From Pseudomonadota bacterium (GTDB taxonomy: Bacteria; Pseudomonadota; Gammaproteobacteria; Burkholderiales; Burkholderiaceae_C), in NCBI GenBank assembly GCA_021805825.1, contig JAJZEC010000016.1, positions 1 to 56,885 of the forward strand: DNA of 56,885 bases, in the 5' to 3' direction. The position numbers were made by a program, and so were the translations under genes. Of the stretch, positions 38,842 through 49,683 are shown piece after piece (position 1 is the stretch's first letter; each line of letters opens with the position of its first letter). The notes beneath the pieces were generated by a model. It worked only from the letters and a program-made list of their open reading frames with translations, did not search any database and was not told the origin of the DNA.

Positions 38842-39465
38842 ATGTCCAGCACACTGCAAGCCCTCCAGGACGAACTGCGGCAGCAACTCGGCGAGCGCGT
38901 GCTCGCGATGCGCGCCGACCTGGACGAAGTCACCATCGAGGTCTCGCCCGCGCAGTACGTCGAGGCCTGCACCCTGTTGCGCGACCAGCCGTCGCTGGCC
39001 TTCGAGCAGTTGATCGACCTCTGCGGGGTCGACTACCACGCCTGGGGCGACGGGCTGCGCGAGGGCCCGCGTTTTGCCGTCGTGCTGCACCTGCTGTCGG
39101 TGCGTCGCAACCAGCGCCTGCGGCTGCGCGTGTGGTGCGGGGACGACCAGATGCCGATGGTGCCGTCGATCAACGGCGTGTGGAACAGCGCCAACTGGTA
39201 CGAGCGCGAGGCCTTCGATCTCTACGGCATCGTGTTCGAGGGCCACGAGGATCTGCGTCGGCTGCTCACCGACTACGGCTTCATCGGCCACCCGTTCCGC
39301 AAGGATTTCCCGATCAGCGGCACGGTGGAGATGCGCTACGACCCCGAGACCCGGCGCGTGGTCTACCAGCCGGTGACCATCGAGCCGCGCGAGATCGTGC
39401 CGCGCGTGGTGCGCGAGCCTGGCTACGGCGACCTGCCGCGCGAGCGCTCCCATCCCGCTGCCTGA
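38842..39465 (+). CDS. nuoC: NADH-quinone oxidoreductase subunit C
   Basis: 207 residues, a peripheral-arm 30-kDa-type subunit. Visible: [32 protein letters not shown] and the signature [20 protein letters not shown] with [12 protein letters not shown]. It packs against NuoD; separate here, not fused as in E. coli NuoCD. Confidence 0.97.
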   Translation: MSSTLQALQDELRQQLGERVLAMRADLDEVTIEVSPAQYVEACTLLRDQPSLAFEQLIDLCGVDYHAWGDGLREGPRFAVVLHLLSVRRNQRLRLRVWCGDDQMPMVPSINGVWNSANWYEREAFDLYGIVFEGHEDLRRLLTDYGFIGHPFRKDFPISGTVEMRYDPETRRVVYQPVTIEPREIVPRVVREPGYGDLPRERSHPAA

Positions 39466-39481
39466 ACCCTTTGCATCCGCC

Positions 39482-40735
39482 ATGGCCGAGATCAAGAACT
39501 ACACCCTGAACTTCGGGCCCCAGCACCCGGCCGCGCACGGCGTGCTGCGGCTGGTGCTGGAACTCGACGGCGAGGTCATCCAGCGCGCCGATCCGCATAT
39601 CGGACTGCTGCACCGGGCGACCGAGAAGCTGGCCGAGACCCGCACCTTCATCCAGGCGCTGCCGTACATGGATCGCCTGGACTATGTCTCGATGATGTGC
39701 AACGAGCACGCCTACGTGCTGGCCATCGAGAAGCTGATGGGCATCGAGGTGCCGTTGCGGGCGCAGTACATCCGCGTCATGTTCGCCGAGATCACGCGGC
39801 TGCTCAACCACCTGCTGTGGCTGGGCGCGCATGCGCTGGATTGCGGCGCGATGACGGTGTTCCTGTACGCCTTCCGCGAGCGCGAGGATCTGTTCGACGT
39901 CTACGAGGCGGCGTCGGGCGCACGCATGCACGCCGCGTACTTCCGCCCGGGAGGCGTCTACCGCGACCTGCCCGACCGCATGCCCCAGTACCGCGCGTCC
40001 AGCGTGCACGGGCCGCGCGAAGTGGAGGCGATGAACGCCAACCGGCAGGGCTCGGTACTCGACTTCATCGACGACTTCACCAAGCGCTTCCCCGCCTACG
40101 TCGACGAGTACGAAACCCTGCTGACCGACAATCGGATCTGGAAGCAGCGCACCGTGGGCATCGGCGTGGTGTCGCCCGAGCGCGCGCTGCAGATGGGCTT
40201 CACCGGGCCGATGCTGCGCGGATCGGGAATCGAGTGGGATCTGCGCAAACAGCAGCCCTACGACGTCTACGACCGCATGGACTTCGACATCCCGGTCGGC
40301 AAGACCGGCGACTGCTACGACCGCTACCTGGTGCGCGTGGAGGAGATGCGGCAGGCCAACCGCATCGTCCAGCAATGCGTGCAGTGGCTGCGCGCCAATC
40401 CGGGGCCGGTGATCACCGACAACCACAAGGTGGCCCCGCCTTCGCGGGTCAGCATGAAGACCAACATGGAGGATCTGATCCACCACTTCAAGCTGTTCTC
40501 CGAGGGCTTCCACGTTCCCGAGGGCGAGGCCTACGCCGCGGTCGAGCATCCGAAGGGCGAGTTCGGCATCTACCTGGTCTCCGATGGCGCGAACAAGCCC
40601 TTCCGCCTGAAGATCCGCGCCCCCGGCTTCCCGCACCTCGCGGCGATGGACGAAATGTCCCGCGGCCACATGATCGCCGATGCCGTGGCCATCATCGGCA
40701 CGATGGACATCGTGTTCGGCGAAATCGATCGATAA
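39482..40735 (+). CDS. nuoD: NADH-quinone oxidoreductase subunit D
   Basis: 417 residues, 49-kDa-type subunit related to hydrogenase large subunits and forming most of the quinone cavity. Visible: [20 protein letters not shown] (quinone-site His), [24 protein letters not shown] and [20 protein letters not shown] near the C-terminus. The hydrogenase NiFe Cys ligands are absent, as expected. Confidence 0.98.
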   Translation: MAEIKNYTLNFGPQHPAAHGVLRLVLELDGEVIQRADPHIGLLHRATEKLAETRTFIQALPYMDRLDYVSMMCNEHAYVLAIEKLMGIEVPLRAQYIRVMFAEITRLLNHLLWLGAHALDCGAMTVFLYAFREREDLFDVYEAASGARMHAAYFRPGGVYRDLPDRMPQYRASSVHGPREVEAMNANRQGSVLDFIDDFTKRFPAYVDEYETLLTDNRIWKQRTVGIGVVSPERALQMGFTGPMLRGSGIEWDLRKQQPYDVYDRMDFDIPVGKTGDCYDRYLVRVEEMRQANRIVQQCVQWLRANPGPVITDNHKVAPPSRVSMKTNMEDLIHHFKLFSEGFHVPEGEAYAAVEHPKGEFGIYLVSDGANKPFRLKIRAPGFPHLAAMDEMSRGHMIADAVAIIGTMDIVFGEIDR

Positions 40736-40740
40736 CACCC

Positions 40741-41244
40741 ATGCTGTCAGAACCCACCCGCCAGCGCATCGACCGCGAACTGGCCAAGTACCCGGCCGAC
40801 CAGAAGCAGTCGGCAGTGATCGCCGCGCTGTCCATCGTGCAGGCCGAGCGCGGCTGGATCTCCCCGGAGTCGGAGGCCGAGGTCGCCGCCTACCTGGGGA
40901 TGCCGCCGATCGCGGTGCACGAGGTCGTGACCTTCTACAACATGTTCAACACCCGCCCGGTGGGGCGCTTCAAGCTGAACATCTGCACCAATCTGCCCTG
41001 CCAGCTCGGCGGCGGGGCGCAGGCCGCCAGGTACCTCAGCGAGAAGCTGGGGATCGGGCTCGGCGAGACCACCCCCGACGGCTTGTTCACGCTGCAGGAG
41101 AGCGAGTGCCTGGGGGCCTGCGGCGACGCGCCGGTGGGCCTGGTCAATGATCGCCGCATGTGCAGTTTCCTCAGCCCCGAGCGCATCGACGCCCTGCTCG
41201 AATCGTTGCGGGCCGAGGCCAAGTCCGGAGGACAAGCGTCATGA
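40741..41244 (+). CDS. nuoE: NADH-quinone oxidoreductase subunit E
   Basis: 167 residues, thioredoxin-fold [2Fe-2S] subunit (cluster N1a). Ligands: Cys-x4-Cys in ICTNLPCQL and Cys-x3-Cys in [28 protein letters not shown] is the typical helical part. Starts 5 bp after nuoD; its stop overlaps nuoF (ATGA). Confidence 0.97.
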   Translation: MLSEPTRQRIDRELAKYPADQKQSAVIAALSIVQAERGWISPESEAEVAAYLGMPPIAVHEVVTFYNMFNTRPVGRFKLNICTNLPCQLGGGAQAARYLSEKLGIGLGETTPDGLFTLQESECLGACGDAPVGLVNDRRMCSFLSPERIDALLESLRAEAKSGGQAS

Positions 41245-42572
41245 CCTTCGCTTCCAGCGGAGCCGAAAGCTGTTTCCACGGCCGGCACATCCGGCCGCAG
41301 ATCCTGGCCGACCTCGACGGCGGCAACTGGGATCTGCAGCATTACCTGCAGCGCGACGGCTACAAGGCGCTGCGTCGCGTGCTGGGCGCCGACGGCCAGC
41401 CTGCGCTGAGCCCCGAGGAGGTGATCGCCGAGGTCAAGGCCTCCGGGCTGCGCGGACGTGGCGGCGCCGGTTTCCCCACCGGCCTGAAGTGGAGCTTCAT
41501 GCCGCGCCAGTTCCCCGGGCAGAAGTACCTGGTGTGCAACTCCGACGAGGGTGAGCCGGGAACCTTCAAGGATCGCGACATCCTGCGCTTCAACCCCCAT
41601 GTGGTGATCGAGGGCATGGCCATCGCCGCCTACGCGATGGGCATCAGCGTGGGCTACAACTACATCCACGGCGAGGTGTTCGAGGACTACCAGCGTTTCG
41701 AGGAGGCGCTGGAGCAGGCGCGCGCCGCCGGCATGCTGGGCGACAACATCCTGGGCAGCGGCTTCAGCTTCCAGTTGCACGCCTCCCACGGATTCGGCGC
41801 CTACATCTGCGGCGAGGAAACCGCGCTGCTCGAATCGCTCGAAGGCAAGAAGGGGCAGCCGCGCTTCAAGCCGCCGTTCCCCGCCAGCTTCGGCCTGTAC
41901 GGCAAGCCGACGACGATCAACAACACCGAGACCTTCGCGGCGGTGCCGTGGATCATCCGCAACGGCGGGGCGGCCTACCTCGAGGTGGGCAAGCCCAACA
42001 ACGGTGGCACCAAGATCTTCTCGGTATCGGGCGACGTCGCGCGACCGGGCAACTACGAGGTGCCGATGGGCACGCCCTTCGCGGAACTGCTGGCGCTGGC
42101 CGGCGGGGTGCGTGGCGGGCGGGCGTTGAAGGCGGTGATCCCGGGCGGTTCCTCGGCCCCGGTGGTGCCGGCCTCGGTGATCATGGACTGCACGATGGAC
42201 TACGACTCCATCGCCAAGGCGGGCTCGATGCTCGGTTCGGGCGCGGTGATCGTGCTCGACGAAACCCGCTGCATGGTGAAGTCCCTCGAGCGGCTGTCGT
42301 ACTTCTACCAGCACGAATCGTGCGGCCAGTGCACGCCGTGCCGCGAGGGTACCGGCTGGCTGTGGCGGGTGGTGCACCGCATCGAGCATGGCCAGGGCCG
42401 CGCCGAGGATCTGGATCTGCTGAACTCGGTGTCCGACAACATCGCGGGGCGCACGATCTGCGCCCTCGGAGACGCAGCGGCGATGCCGGTGAAGTCCTTC
42501 GTCCGGCATTTCCACAGCGAGTTCGAGCACCACATCGAACACAAGACCTGCCTGGTTCCGGCCTACCTGTGA
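41241..42572 (+). CDS. nuoF: NADH-quinone oxidoreductase subunit F
   Basis: 443 residues, the NADH-oxidising subunit with FMN and cluster N3. Visible: [17 protein letters not shown] (NADH/FMN glycine-rich loop), [34 protein letters not shown], and the [4Fe-4S] motif [18 protein letters not shown] 41241 overlaps the nuoE stop by 4 bp, and GGAGGAC lies just upstream. Confidence 0.98.
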   Translation: MTFASSGAESCFHGRHIRPQILADLDGGNWDLQHYLQRDGYKALRRVLGADGQPALSPEEVIAEVKASGLRGRGGAGFPTGLKWSFMPRQFPGQKYLVCNSDEGEPGTFKDRDILRFNPHVVIEGMAIAAYAMGISVGYNYIHGEVFEDYQRFEEALEQARAAGMLGDNILGSGFSFQLHASHGFGAYICGEETALLESLEGKKGQPRFKPPFPASFGLYGKPTTINNTETFAAVPWIIRNGGAAYLEVGKPNNGGTKIFSVSGDVARPGNYEVPMGTPFAELLALAGGVRGGRALKAVIPGGSSAPVVPASVIMDCTMDYDSIAKAGSMLGSGAVIVLDETRCMVKSLERLSYFYQHESCGQCTPCREGTGWLWRVVHRIEHGQGRAEDLDLLNSVSDNIAGRTICALGDAAAMPVKSFVRHFHSEFEHHIEHKTCLVPAYL

Positions 42573-42617
42573 GCGCCGCAGCCCCAGCAACGCACGCCCC
42601 CGAAAGACCCAGACGTC

Positions 42618-44957
42618 ATGGTTGAACTCGAAATCGACGGTCGCAAGGTCGAGGTGCCCGAAGGCTCCATGGTGATGGATGCCGCGCGCAAGCTCGATGT
42701 CTTCGTGCCGCATTTTTGCTACCACCCGAAGCTTTCGATCGCCGCCAACTGCCGCATGTGCCTGGTGGACGTCGAGAAGGCGCCCAAGCCGCTTCCGGCC
42801 TGTGCCACCCCGGTGGCCAAGGGCATGGTCGTGCGCACGCGCTCGGAGCGCGCGCTGCAGGCGCAGAAGGGGGTGATGGAGTTCCTGCTGATCAATCACC
42901 CGCTGGACTGCCCGATCTGCGACCAGGGCGGCGAGTGCCAGCTGCAGGATCTGGCGGTGGGCTACGGCGGTTCGACCTCGCGCTATCAGGAGGAGAAGCG
43001 CGTGGTGTTCCACAAGAACGCCGGCCCGCTGGTGGGCATGGAGGAGATGACCCGCTGCATCCACTGCACCCGCTGCGTGCGCTTCGGCCAGGAAGTCGCC
43101 GGGCTGATGGAACTGGGCATGGCCCACCGCGGCGAGCATTCGGAGATCACCACGTTCCTCGAAGGCTCGATCGAGTCCGAACTGTCGGGCAACATGATCG
43201 ACCTGTGCCCGGTGGGCGCGCTGACCAGCAAGCCCTTCCGTTTCGCGGCCCGGCCTTGGGAACTGGCCCGGCGCGCCTCGATCAGCCCGCACGACAGCAT
43301 CGGCGCCAATCTGGTGCTGCAGGTCAAGGGATCGAGCGTCGTGCGCGTGGTGCCCGACAACAACGAGGCGGTCAACGAGTGCTGGCTGTCCGATCGCGAC
43401 CGTTTCAGCTACGAGGGTCTGCGCAGCGCCGACCGCCTGGTCGCGCCGATGGTGCGCGATCAGGGCCGCTGGCGCGAGGTGGATTGGCCCACCGCGCTGG
43501 ATTTCGCGGTCAACGGCCTGCAGCGGGTGATCGACGTCGAGGGCCCCCGCGCGCTGGGCTCGCTGGCCTCGCCGATGTCGACCAACGAGGAGCTGTACCT
43601 GCTGCAGCGCCTGGTGCGCGCGCTGGGCAGCGAGAACATCGACACCCGGCTGCGCCGCAGCGACCGCGCGGCGCAGGCAACGGTGCCTTCGCTGGGCATG
43701 CCGCTGGCCGAGGTCGCGCAGCTGCAGTCGGCGCTGGTCATCGGCTCGTTCCTGCGCAAGGATCACCCGCTGCTGGCGGCCCGGCTGCGCCGTGCGGCGC
43801 GCGCCGGGGCGCAGGTCAGCGTGCTGCATGCCAGCAGCGACGATGCGCTGATGCCCCTGCATGCGGCGATCGCGGCAGCGCCCGGTGCGTGGCTGGGCGA
43901 GCTGGCAGCGGTGGCCGCCGCGGTGGCCGATGCCGCTGGTGTCGAGCGACCGTCGGCGCTGCGCGCGGTGGAGGTTTCGCAGACCGCGCGCGCGGTGGCC
44001 GCAAGCCTGCACGGTCGCAAGCAGGCCGTGGTGTGGCTGGGCAACGCGGCCGCCCAGCATCCGCAGGCCGCGCAGCTCGAGACGCTCGCGCGCTGGATCG
44101 CGCAGACCGCCGGGGCACGCTTCGGCTACACGGTCGAGGCGGGCAACACGGTCGGCGCGCACCTGGTGCGTGCATTGCCGGGCAGCGGTGGCGCCGATGT
44201 CCCGGCGATGCTGCGCAAGGCTCCCAGCGCGATGCTGCTGCTAGGTATCGAGCCCGAGCTCGACCTGTACGATGGCGCCGCTGCGGCGGACGCGCTGCGC
44301 GCGAGCGCGTTCGTCGTCGCGTTGAGCGCCTACCGCAGTGCCGAGCTGGAGGAATACGCCCAGGTGCTGCTGCCGATCGCCCCCTTCAGCGAGACCGGGG
44401 GCAGCCTCTTCAACTGCGAGGGACGACTGCAGTCGTTCCAGCAGGTCGTGCCGTCGCTAGGCGCCTCGCGTCCGGCCTGGAAGGTGCTGCGTGTACTGGC
44501 CAACCAGTTCGGTCTGCCGGGCTTCGAGTACGACACCGCCGAGAGCGTGCGCGAGGCGGCGCTGCAGGGGCTGGACGTGGCGGCCGCGCTGGCGCTGCCC
44601 GAGGTGCAGTTGCCGCAGCGGCTGGATCTGCCGCAGGGCGCGTCCGAGCAGGGCTACGAGCGTGTCGCCGACGTGCCGATCTACAGCAGCGACCCGATCG
44701 TCCGGCGCTCGCCGTCGTTGCAGCTGACCGTGGACGGCCAGCGTGCAGCGCAGGTCGGGCTGGCCACCGACATCTGGCAGGCGCTGGGCCTGCAGCCCGG
44801 GGCCGCTGTGCGGGTGGAGCAGGGCGATGCCGCGGTGGAACTGCCGGCGCGCCTGGATGCCAGCCTGGCCAGCGGAGTCGTGCGTGTCGCCGCCGCCCAG
44901 CCGGCGACACGCGCGCTGGGGCCGATGTTCGGCCGTGTTCGTGTGCTCAAGGTCTGA
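42618..44957 (+). CDS. nuoG: NADH-quinone oxidoreductase subunit G
   Basis: 779 residues, largest peripheral subunit. The N-terminal part binds clusters N1b, N4 and N5: FVPHFCYHPKLSIAANCRMC for [2Fe-2S], CPICDQGGECQLQDLAVGYG and CIHCTRCVRFGQEVAG for [4Fe-4S]. DLCPVGALTSKPFRFAARPW follows. The molybdopterin-oxidoreductase-like domain (~220-690) is catalytically dead in this family. The extra N7 cluster Cys set of some bacteria is not seen. Confidence 0.97.
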   Translation: MVELEIDGRKVEVPEGSMVMDAARKLDVFVPHFCYHPKLSIAANCRMCLVDVEKAPKPLPACATPVAKGMVVRTRSERALQAQKGVMEFLLINHPLDCPICDQGGECQLQDLAVGYGGSTSRYQEEKRVVFHKNAGPLVGMEEMTRCIHCTRCVRFGQEVAGLMELGMAHRGEHSEITTFLEGSIESELSGNMIDLCPVGALTSKPFRFAARPWELARRASISPHDSIGANLVLQVKGSSVVRVVPDNNEAVNECWLSDRDRFSYEGLRSADRLVAPMVRDQGRWREVDWPTALDFAVNGLQRVIDVEGPRALGSLASPMSTNEELYLLQRLVRALGSENIDTRLRRSDRAAQATVPSLGMPLAEVAQLQSALVIGSFLRKDHPLLAARLRRAARAGAQVSVLHASSDDALMPLHAAIAAAPGAWLGELAAVAAAVADAAGVERPSALRAVEVSQTARAVAASLHGRKQAVVWLGNAAAQHPQAAQLETLARWIAQTAGARFGYTVEAGNTVGAHLVRALPGSGGADVPAMLRKAPSAMLLLGIEPELDLYDGAAAADALRASAFVVALSAYRSAELEEYAQVLLPIAPFSETGGSLFNCEGRLQSFQQVVPSLGASRPAWKVLRVLANQFGLPGFEYDTAESVREAALQGLDVAAALALPEVQLPQRLDLPQGASEQGYERVADVPIYSSDPIVRRSPSLQLTVDGQRAAQVGLATDIWQALGLQPGAAVRVEQGDAAVELPARLDASLASGVVRVAAAQPATRALGPMFGRVRVLKV

Positions 44958-44960
44958 ACC

Positions 44961-46022
44961 ATGCTCGAAGCCTTCACTTCCGGCGGACTCAAGCTTCTCG
45001 GCCCGGTGGCCTGGCCGCTGGTCTGGGACATCCTGAGAATCGTCGTCATCGTGCTGCCGTTGTTCCTCGCGGTGGCCTACCTGACGCTTTGGGAGCGCAA
45101 GCTCATCGGCTGGATCCAGGTGCGCATCGGCCCGAACCGCGTGGGGCCCTACGGGCTGCTGCAGCCGATCGCCGACGGCCTGAAGTTCATCTTCAAAGAA
45201 ATCGTCGTCCCCACGCGGTCGAACCATTTCCTGTTTATCCTGGGGCCGGTCATGACCCTGCTGCCGGCTCTGGCAGCTTGGTCGGTGATGCCCTTCGGCC
45301 CCGGCGACGCGCTGGCCAACGTGAACGCCGGCCTGCTGCTTCTGATGGCCATCACCTCCATCGAGGTGTACGGCATCATCATCGCCGGCTGGGCCTCCAA
45401 CTCCAAGTACGCGTTCCTCGGCGCGCTGCGCGCGTCGGCGCAGATGGTCAGCTACGAGATCGCCATGGGCTTCTGCCTGGTGGTGGTGCTGATGGTCTCG
45501 GGCAGCCTGAACCTGACGCAGATCGTGCTCGGGCAGACACATGGGCACATGGCTTCCGTGGGGCTGAACTTCCTGTCCTGGAACTGGCTGCCGCTGCTGC
45601 CGATCTTCGTCGTCTACATGATCTCCGGCATCGCCGAGACCAACCGCCATCCCTTCGACGTCGTCGAGGGTGAATCGGAAATCGTCGCCGGCCACATGGT
45701 CGAGTACTCGGGAATGTCGTTCGCGCTGTTCTTCCTCGCCGAATACGCGAACATGATCCTGGTGTCCTTTCTTGCCGCCGTGATGTTCTTCGGCGGCTGG
45801 GATGCGCCGCTGTCGGTGCTGTCCTTCATTCCCGGCTGGATCTGGCTCGGACTCAAGGCCTTCCTGCTGGTGAGCATCTTCCTGTGGGTTCGCGCCACCT
45901 TCCCGCGCTACCGCTACGACCAGATCATGCGCCTGGGCTGGAAGATCTTCATCCCCGTGACCCTGGTGTGGCTGGTGGTCATCGGGGCCTGGATGCAGAC
46001 CCCGTGGTCGATCTGGAACTGA
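44961..46022 (+). CDS. nuoH: NADH-quinone oxidoreductase subunit H
   Basis: 353 residues, about eight membrane helices, forming the membrane face of the quinone chamber. Visible: [34 protein letters not shown] and [20 protein letters not shown] (the acidic loop; usual RAPFD is RHPFD here). ATG is 3 bp after the nuoG stop. Confidence 0.97.
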   Translation: MLEAFTSGGLKLLGPVAWPLVWDILRIVVIVLPLFLAVAYLTLWERKLIGWIQVRIGPNRVGPYGLLQPIADGLKFIFKEIVVPTRSNHFLFILGPVMTLLPALAAWSVMPFGPGDALANVNAGLLLLMAITSIEVYGIIIAGWASNSKYAFLGALRASAQMVSYEIAMGFCLVVVLMVSGSLNLTQIVLGQTHGHMASVGLNFLSWNWLPLLPIFVVYMISGIAETNRHPFDVVEGESEIVAGHMVEYSGMSFALFFLAEYANMILVSFLAAVMFFGGWDAPLSVLSFIPGWIWLGLKAFLLVSIFLWVRATFPRYRYDQIMRLGWKIFIPVTLVWLVVIGAWMQTPWSIWN

Positions 46023-46035
46023 ACCGGAGTCAGGT

Positions 46036-46524
46036 ATGTCCGCCGTTCTCGATACCTTCAACAGTTTCTTCCTCGTCGAGTTGTTCAAGGGCCTGGCGCT
46101 GACCGGCAAGTACGCGCTGCGCCGCAAGATCACCGTGCAGTACCCGGAAGAGAAGACTCCGATGTCGCCGCGCTTCCGCGGGTTGCACGCGCTGCGCCGC
46201 TATCCCAACGGGGAGGAGCGCTGCATCGCCTGCAAGCTGTGCGAGGCGGTGTGCCCGGCGCTGGCCATCAGCATCGAGAGCGCGCAGCGCGACGACGGCA
46301 CCCGCCGCACCACGCGCTACGACATCGACCTGACCAAGTGCATCTTTTGCGGCTTCTGCGAGGAAAGCTGCCCGGTCGACTCGATCGTCGAAACCCACAT
46401 CTTCGAGTACCACGGCGAGCAACGCGGTGACCTGTACTTCACCAAGGAGATGCTGCTTGCCGTCGGCGATCGCTACGAACACGAAATCGCGCCCAACAAG
46501 GAGGCCGACGCACCGTACCGCTGA
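46036..46524 (+). CDS. nuoI: NADH-quinone oxidoreductase subunit I
   Basis: 162 residues with two ferredoxin-type [4Fe-4S] sites (N6a and N6b): [16 protein letters not shown] and [19 protein letters not shown]. The first ~40 residues form the amphipathic helix lying on the membrane. Connects NuoG to NuoB electronically. Confidence 0.98.
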   Translation: MSAVLDTFNSFFLVELFKGLALTGKYALRRKITVQYPEEKTPMSPRFRGLHALRRYPNGEERCIACKLCEAVCPALAISIESAQRDDGTRRTTRYDIDLTKCIFCGFCEESCPVDSIVETHIFEYHGEQRGDLYFTKEMLLAVGDRYEHEIAPNKEADAPYR

Positions 46525-46605
46525 GGCCCCGGGGGCGGCGCCGCGCAGGCGCCATGAGCCGCCGGCCCGCGCAGCACCGCCTGCGTCGCTACCTGCTGAC
46601 TTGCC

Positions 46606-47271
46606 ATGACCATCACCACCGCTTTGTTTTATGTGTTCTCGGCCGTGCTGCTGTTCGCCGCGTTCCGGGTGATCACCGCGCGCAACACCGTGCACGCCGC
46701 GCTGCACTTGGTGCTGGCCTTCTTCCAGGCAGCCACGATCTGGATGCTGCTGCAGGCCGAGTTCCTGTCCATCGTGCTGGTGCTGGTCTACGTCGGCGCG
46801 GTGATGGTGCTGTTCCTGTTCGTGGTCATGATGCTCGACCTCAACATCGACCAGCTACGCCAGGGCTTCTGGCGCTACTTCCCGGTCGCGCTGCTGGTCG
46901 GGGTGTTCATCGTGCTGGAAATGGCCGCAGTGCTGATGCAGGGTTTCCAGATCGGCGGCGCCACGGCGGCGGCGCAGGTCGGCGGGCAGGCGCTGACGCC
47001 GGCCGCGCACGCCGCGGCACAGATCCCGAACACTGAATTGCTGGGCCGCGTGCTGTACGGCGGCTACCTGTATCCGCTGGAGATCGCCGCGGTGATCCTG
47101 CTGGTGGCCATCATCGCGGCGATCGCGCTGACGCTGCGGCGGCGCACCGATGTCAAGCGGGTGCGCGTGGCCGACCAGTTGCGCGTGCGGCGCAACGATC
47201 GCGTGCGCCTGGTGCAGATGCCGGCGCGCGCACGCGTCGAGGCCGCCCCGGCGGCAGACAAGGGGGAGTAA
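46606..47271 (+). CDS. nuoJ: NADH-quinone oxidoreductase subunit J
   Basis: 221 residues, five membrane helices. VYVGAVMVLFLFVVMMLDLN is the conserved pi-bulge helix involved in proton-pump coupling. The C-terminal ~40 residues are Arg-rich and hydrophilic (RRRTDVKRVRVADQLRVRRN), a cytoplasmic tail usual in betaproteobacteria. Confidence 0.96.
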   Translation: MTITTALFYVFSAVLLFAAFRVITARNTVHAALHLVLAFFQAATIWMLLQAEFLSIVLVLVYVGAVMVLFLFVVMMLDLNIDQLRQGFWRYFPVALLVGVFIVLEMAAVLMQGFQIGGATAAAQVGGQALTPAAHAAAQIPNTELLGRVLYGGYLYPLEIAAVILLVAIIAAIALTLRRRTDVKRVRVADQLRVRRNDRVRLVQMPARARVEAAPAADKGE

Positions 47272-47277
47272 GTCGAC

Positions 47278-47592
47278 ATGTTCGGATCGCTCAGTCTGGC
47301 GCACTACCTGGTGCTTGCCGCGCTGCTGTTCGCCATTTCCGTGGTGGGGATCTTCCTCAACCGCCGCAACCTCATCGTGCTGCTGATGGCCATCGAGCTG
47401 ATGCTGCTCGCGGTGAACCTGAACTTCGTGGCCTTCTCCCACTACCTGCAGGACATGGCCGGGCAGGTGTTCGTGTTTTTCATTCTCACGGTGGCCGCCG
47501 CCGAGTCGGCGATCGGCCTGGCGATCCTGGTCGTGCTGTTCCGCAACCGCGCCACCATCAACGTCGACGAACTCGATTCACTCAAGGGCTGA
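47278..47592 (+). CDS. nuoK: NADH-quinone oxidoreductase subunit K
   Basis: 104 residues, three membrane helices with the conserved Glu residues in [19 protein letters not shown] and [19 protein letters not shown]. MrpC-like antiporter-related subunit. GGGGGAG lies upstream of the ATG; 6 bp after nuoJ. Confidence 0.97.
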   Translation: MFGSLSLAHYLVLAALLFAISVVGIFLNRRNLIVLLMAIELMLLAVNLNFVAFSHYLQDMAGQVFVFFILTVAAAESAIGLAILVVLFRNRATINVDELDSLKG

Positions 47593-47595
47593 GGC

Positions 47596-49653
47596 ATGGC
47601 TGCCACCATCAATCCCACGCTGTTGCTCGTGATCGCGCTGGCGCCGCTGTGCGGGGCCATCCTGGCCGGGCTGTTCGGCAAGACCATCGGCCGCGCCGGC
47701 GCGCACAGCGTGACCACCGGCTCGGTGGCGCTGTCCTTCGTGCTGTCGTGCTACGTGCTGTGGCAGGTCATCGGCGGCGCGCACTATGACGGCACCGTCT
47801 ACACCTGGATGCAGGTCGGGCACCTGCAGATGCAGGTCGGCTTCCTCATCGACAGCCTGTCGGCGCTGATGATGGTCGTGGTCACCTTCGTGTCGATGTG
47901 CGTGCACCTGTACACCGTCGGCTACATGGCCGACGACCCCGGCTACCAGCGATTCTTCGCTTACATCAGCCTGTTCACCTTCAGCATGCTGATGCTGGTG
48001 ATGAGCAACAACCTGCTGCAGCTGTTCTTCGGCTGGGAGGCGGTGGGCCTGGTGTCGTACCTACTGATCGGCTTCTGGTACACGAAGGAGTCGGCGGTCT
48101 TCGCCAACCTGAAGGCCTTCGTCGTCAACCGCGTCGGAGACTTCGGCTTCGTGCTCGGCATCGGCCTGATCGCCGCGCATACCGGCAGCCTGCACTACAG
48201 CGTCATCTTCGCCCAGGCGCACCAGCTGGCGCAGCTGACCTTCCCGGGCACCGACTGGATGCTCATCACGGTGATCTGCATCTGCCTGTTCATCGGTGCG
48301 ATGGGCAAGAGCGCGCAGTTCCCGCTGCACGTCTGGCTGCCCGACTCGATGGAGGGCCCGACCCCGATTTCCGCGCTGATCCACGCCGCGACGATGGTTA
48401 CCGCGGGCATCTTCATGGTGTCGCGGATGTCGCCGCTGTTCGAGTATTCGAACACCGCGCTGTCGCTGGTGCTGGTGCTGGGTGGCATCACCGCGCTGTT
48501 CATGGGCATCCTCGGGGTGATCCAGAACGACATCAAGCGCGTCATCGCCTATTCGACGCTGTCGCAGCTGGGATACATGACCACCGCGCTCGGCGCCTCG
48601 GCATACCCGGTGGCGATGTTCCACCTGATGACGCACGCCTTCTTCAAGGCGCTGCTGTTCCTGGCCGCCGGCTCGGTGATCATCGGCATGCACCACGACC
48701 AGGATATCCGCCACATGGGCGGCCTGCGCAAGTACATGCCGATCACCTGGATCACTTTCCTGGTCGGCTCGCTGGCGCTCGCCGGCACGCCGTTCTTCTC
48801 GGGTTTCTACTCGAAGGACAGCATTATCGAGGCCGTGGCCTCGAGCCACCTGGCCGGAGCGGGCTTCGCCAGCTTCTCGGTGACCGCCAGCGTGTTCGTC
48901 ACCGCGCTGTACACCTTCCGCGTGTACTTCCTGGTGTTCCACGGCGAGGAGCGCTTCCGGCACGCGGTGTCGCACCACGGCCATGACGACCACGGGCACG
49001 ACGACGCGCACGCGCACGACGACGGCCACGGTCATGGTCACGGCAGTTTCGAGCCGCACGAGTCGCCGTGGGTGGTGACGGTACCGCTGGTGCTGCTGGC
49101 GATTCCGTCGGCGGTCATCGGCTGGTTCGCCATCCGGCCGCTGCTGTTCGGATCCTTCTTCAAGGGCTCGATCGTCATCGACACGGCGGCGCACCCGGCG
49201 ATGGCCGACCTGGCCGCCGATTTCCACGGCCCGTGGCAGATGGCCCTGCACTCGGTGGCCAGCCTGCCGCTGTGGCTCGCGGTGGCCGGCGCGCTGGTGG
49301 CCTACTACTGCTACATGGTGAACAAGGAACTGCCGGCGAAGCTGCAGCGCGCGCTGCAGCCGCTGTACGTCGTGCTCGACCACAAGTACTACATGGACTG
49401 GATCAACGAGCATGTGTTCGCCGCCGGCGCGCGCATGATCGGGCGCGGTCTCTGGCAGGGCGGCGATGCCGGCGTGATCGACGGCGTGCTGGTCAACGGC
49501 ACCGCGCGCCTGGTCGGGGCCACCGCGACGCTGGTGCGTCGTCTGCAGACCGGCTTCATCTATTACTACGCGCTGGCCATGATCGCGGGCGTGGTCGTGT
49601 TCATGTGGATGTTCATCCCGGGCAAGCTGATGTCCGGCTGGTTCATCCGCTAA
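47596..49653 (+). CDS. nuoL: NADH-quinone oxidoreductase subunit L
   Basis: 685 residues, distal antiporter-like proton channel. Core signatures: NNLLQLFFGWEAVGLVSYLL with the key Glu, MGKSAQFPLHVWLPDSMEGP with the key Lys, ALIHAATMVTAGIFMVSR and AYSTLSQLGYMTTALGASAY. The C-terminal region supplies the lateral helix. A His/Asp-rich segment at ~456-484 (SHHGHDDHGHDDAHAHDDGH and on) in a hydrophilic loop is unusually long and could bind metal. Confidence 0.97.
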   Translation: MAATINPTLLLVIALAPLCGAILAGLFGKTIGRAGAHSVTTGSVALSFVLSCYVLWQVIGGAHYDGTVYTWMQVGHLQMQVGFLIDSLSALMMVVVTFVSMCVHLYTVGYMADDPGYQRFFAYISLFTFSMLMLVMSNNLLQLFFGWEAVGLVSYLLIGFWYTKESAVFANLKAFVVNRVGDFGFVLGIGLIAAHTGSLHYSVIFAQAHQLAQLTFPGTDWMLITVICICLFIGAMGKSAQFPLHVWLPDSMEGPTPISALIHAATMVTAGIFMVSRMSPLFEYSNTALSLVLVLGGITALFMGILGVIQNDIKRVIAYSTLSQLGYMTTALGASAYPVAMFHLMTHAFFKALLFLAAGSVIIGMHHDQDIRHMGGLRKYMPITWITFLVGSLALAGTPFFSGFYSKDSIIEAVASSHLAGAGFASFSVTASVFVTALYTFRVYFLVFHGEERFRHAVSHHGHDDHGHDDAHAHDDGHGHGHGSFEPHESPWVVTVPLVLLAIPSAVIGWFAIRPLLFGSFFKGSIVIDTAAHPAMADLAADFHGPWQMALHSVASLPLWLAVAGALVAYYCYMVNKELPAKLQRALQPLYVVLDHKYYMDWINEHVFAAGARMIGRGLWQGGDAGVIDGVLVNGTARLVGATATLVRRLQTGFIYYYALAMIAGVVVFMWMFIPGKLMSGWFIR

Positions 49654-49683
49654 ATCCCAGGGCCTGCGGCTTACCAACAACCT

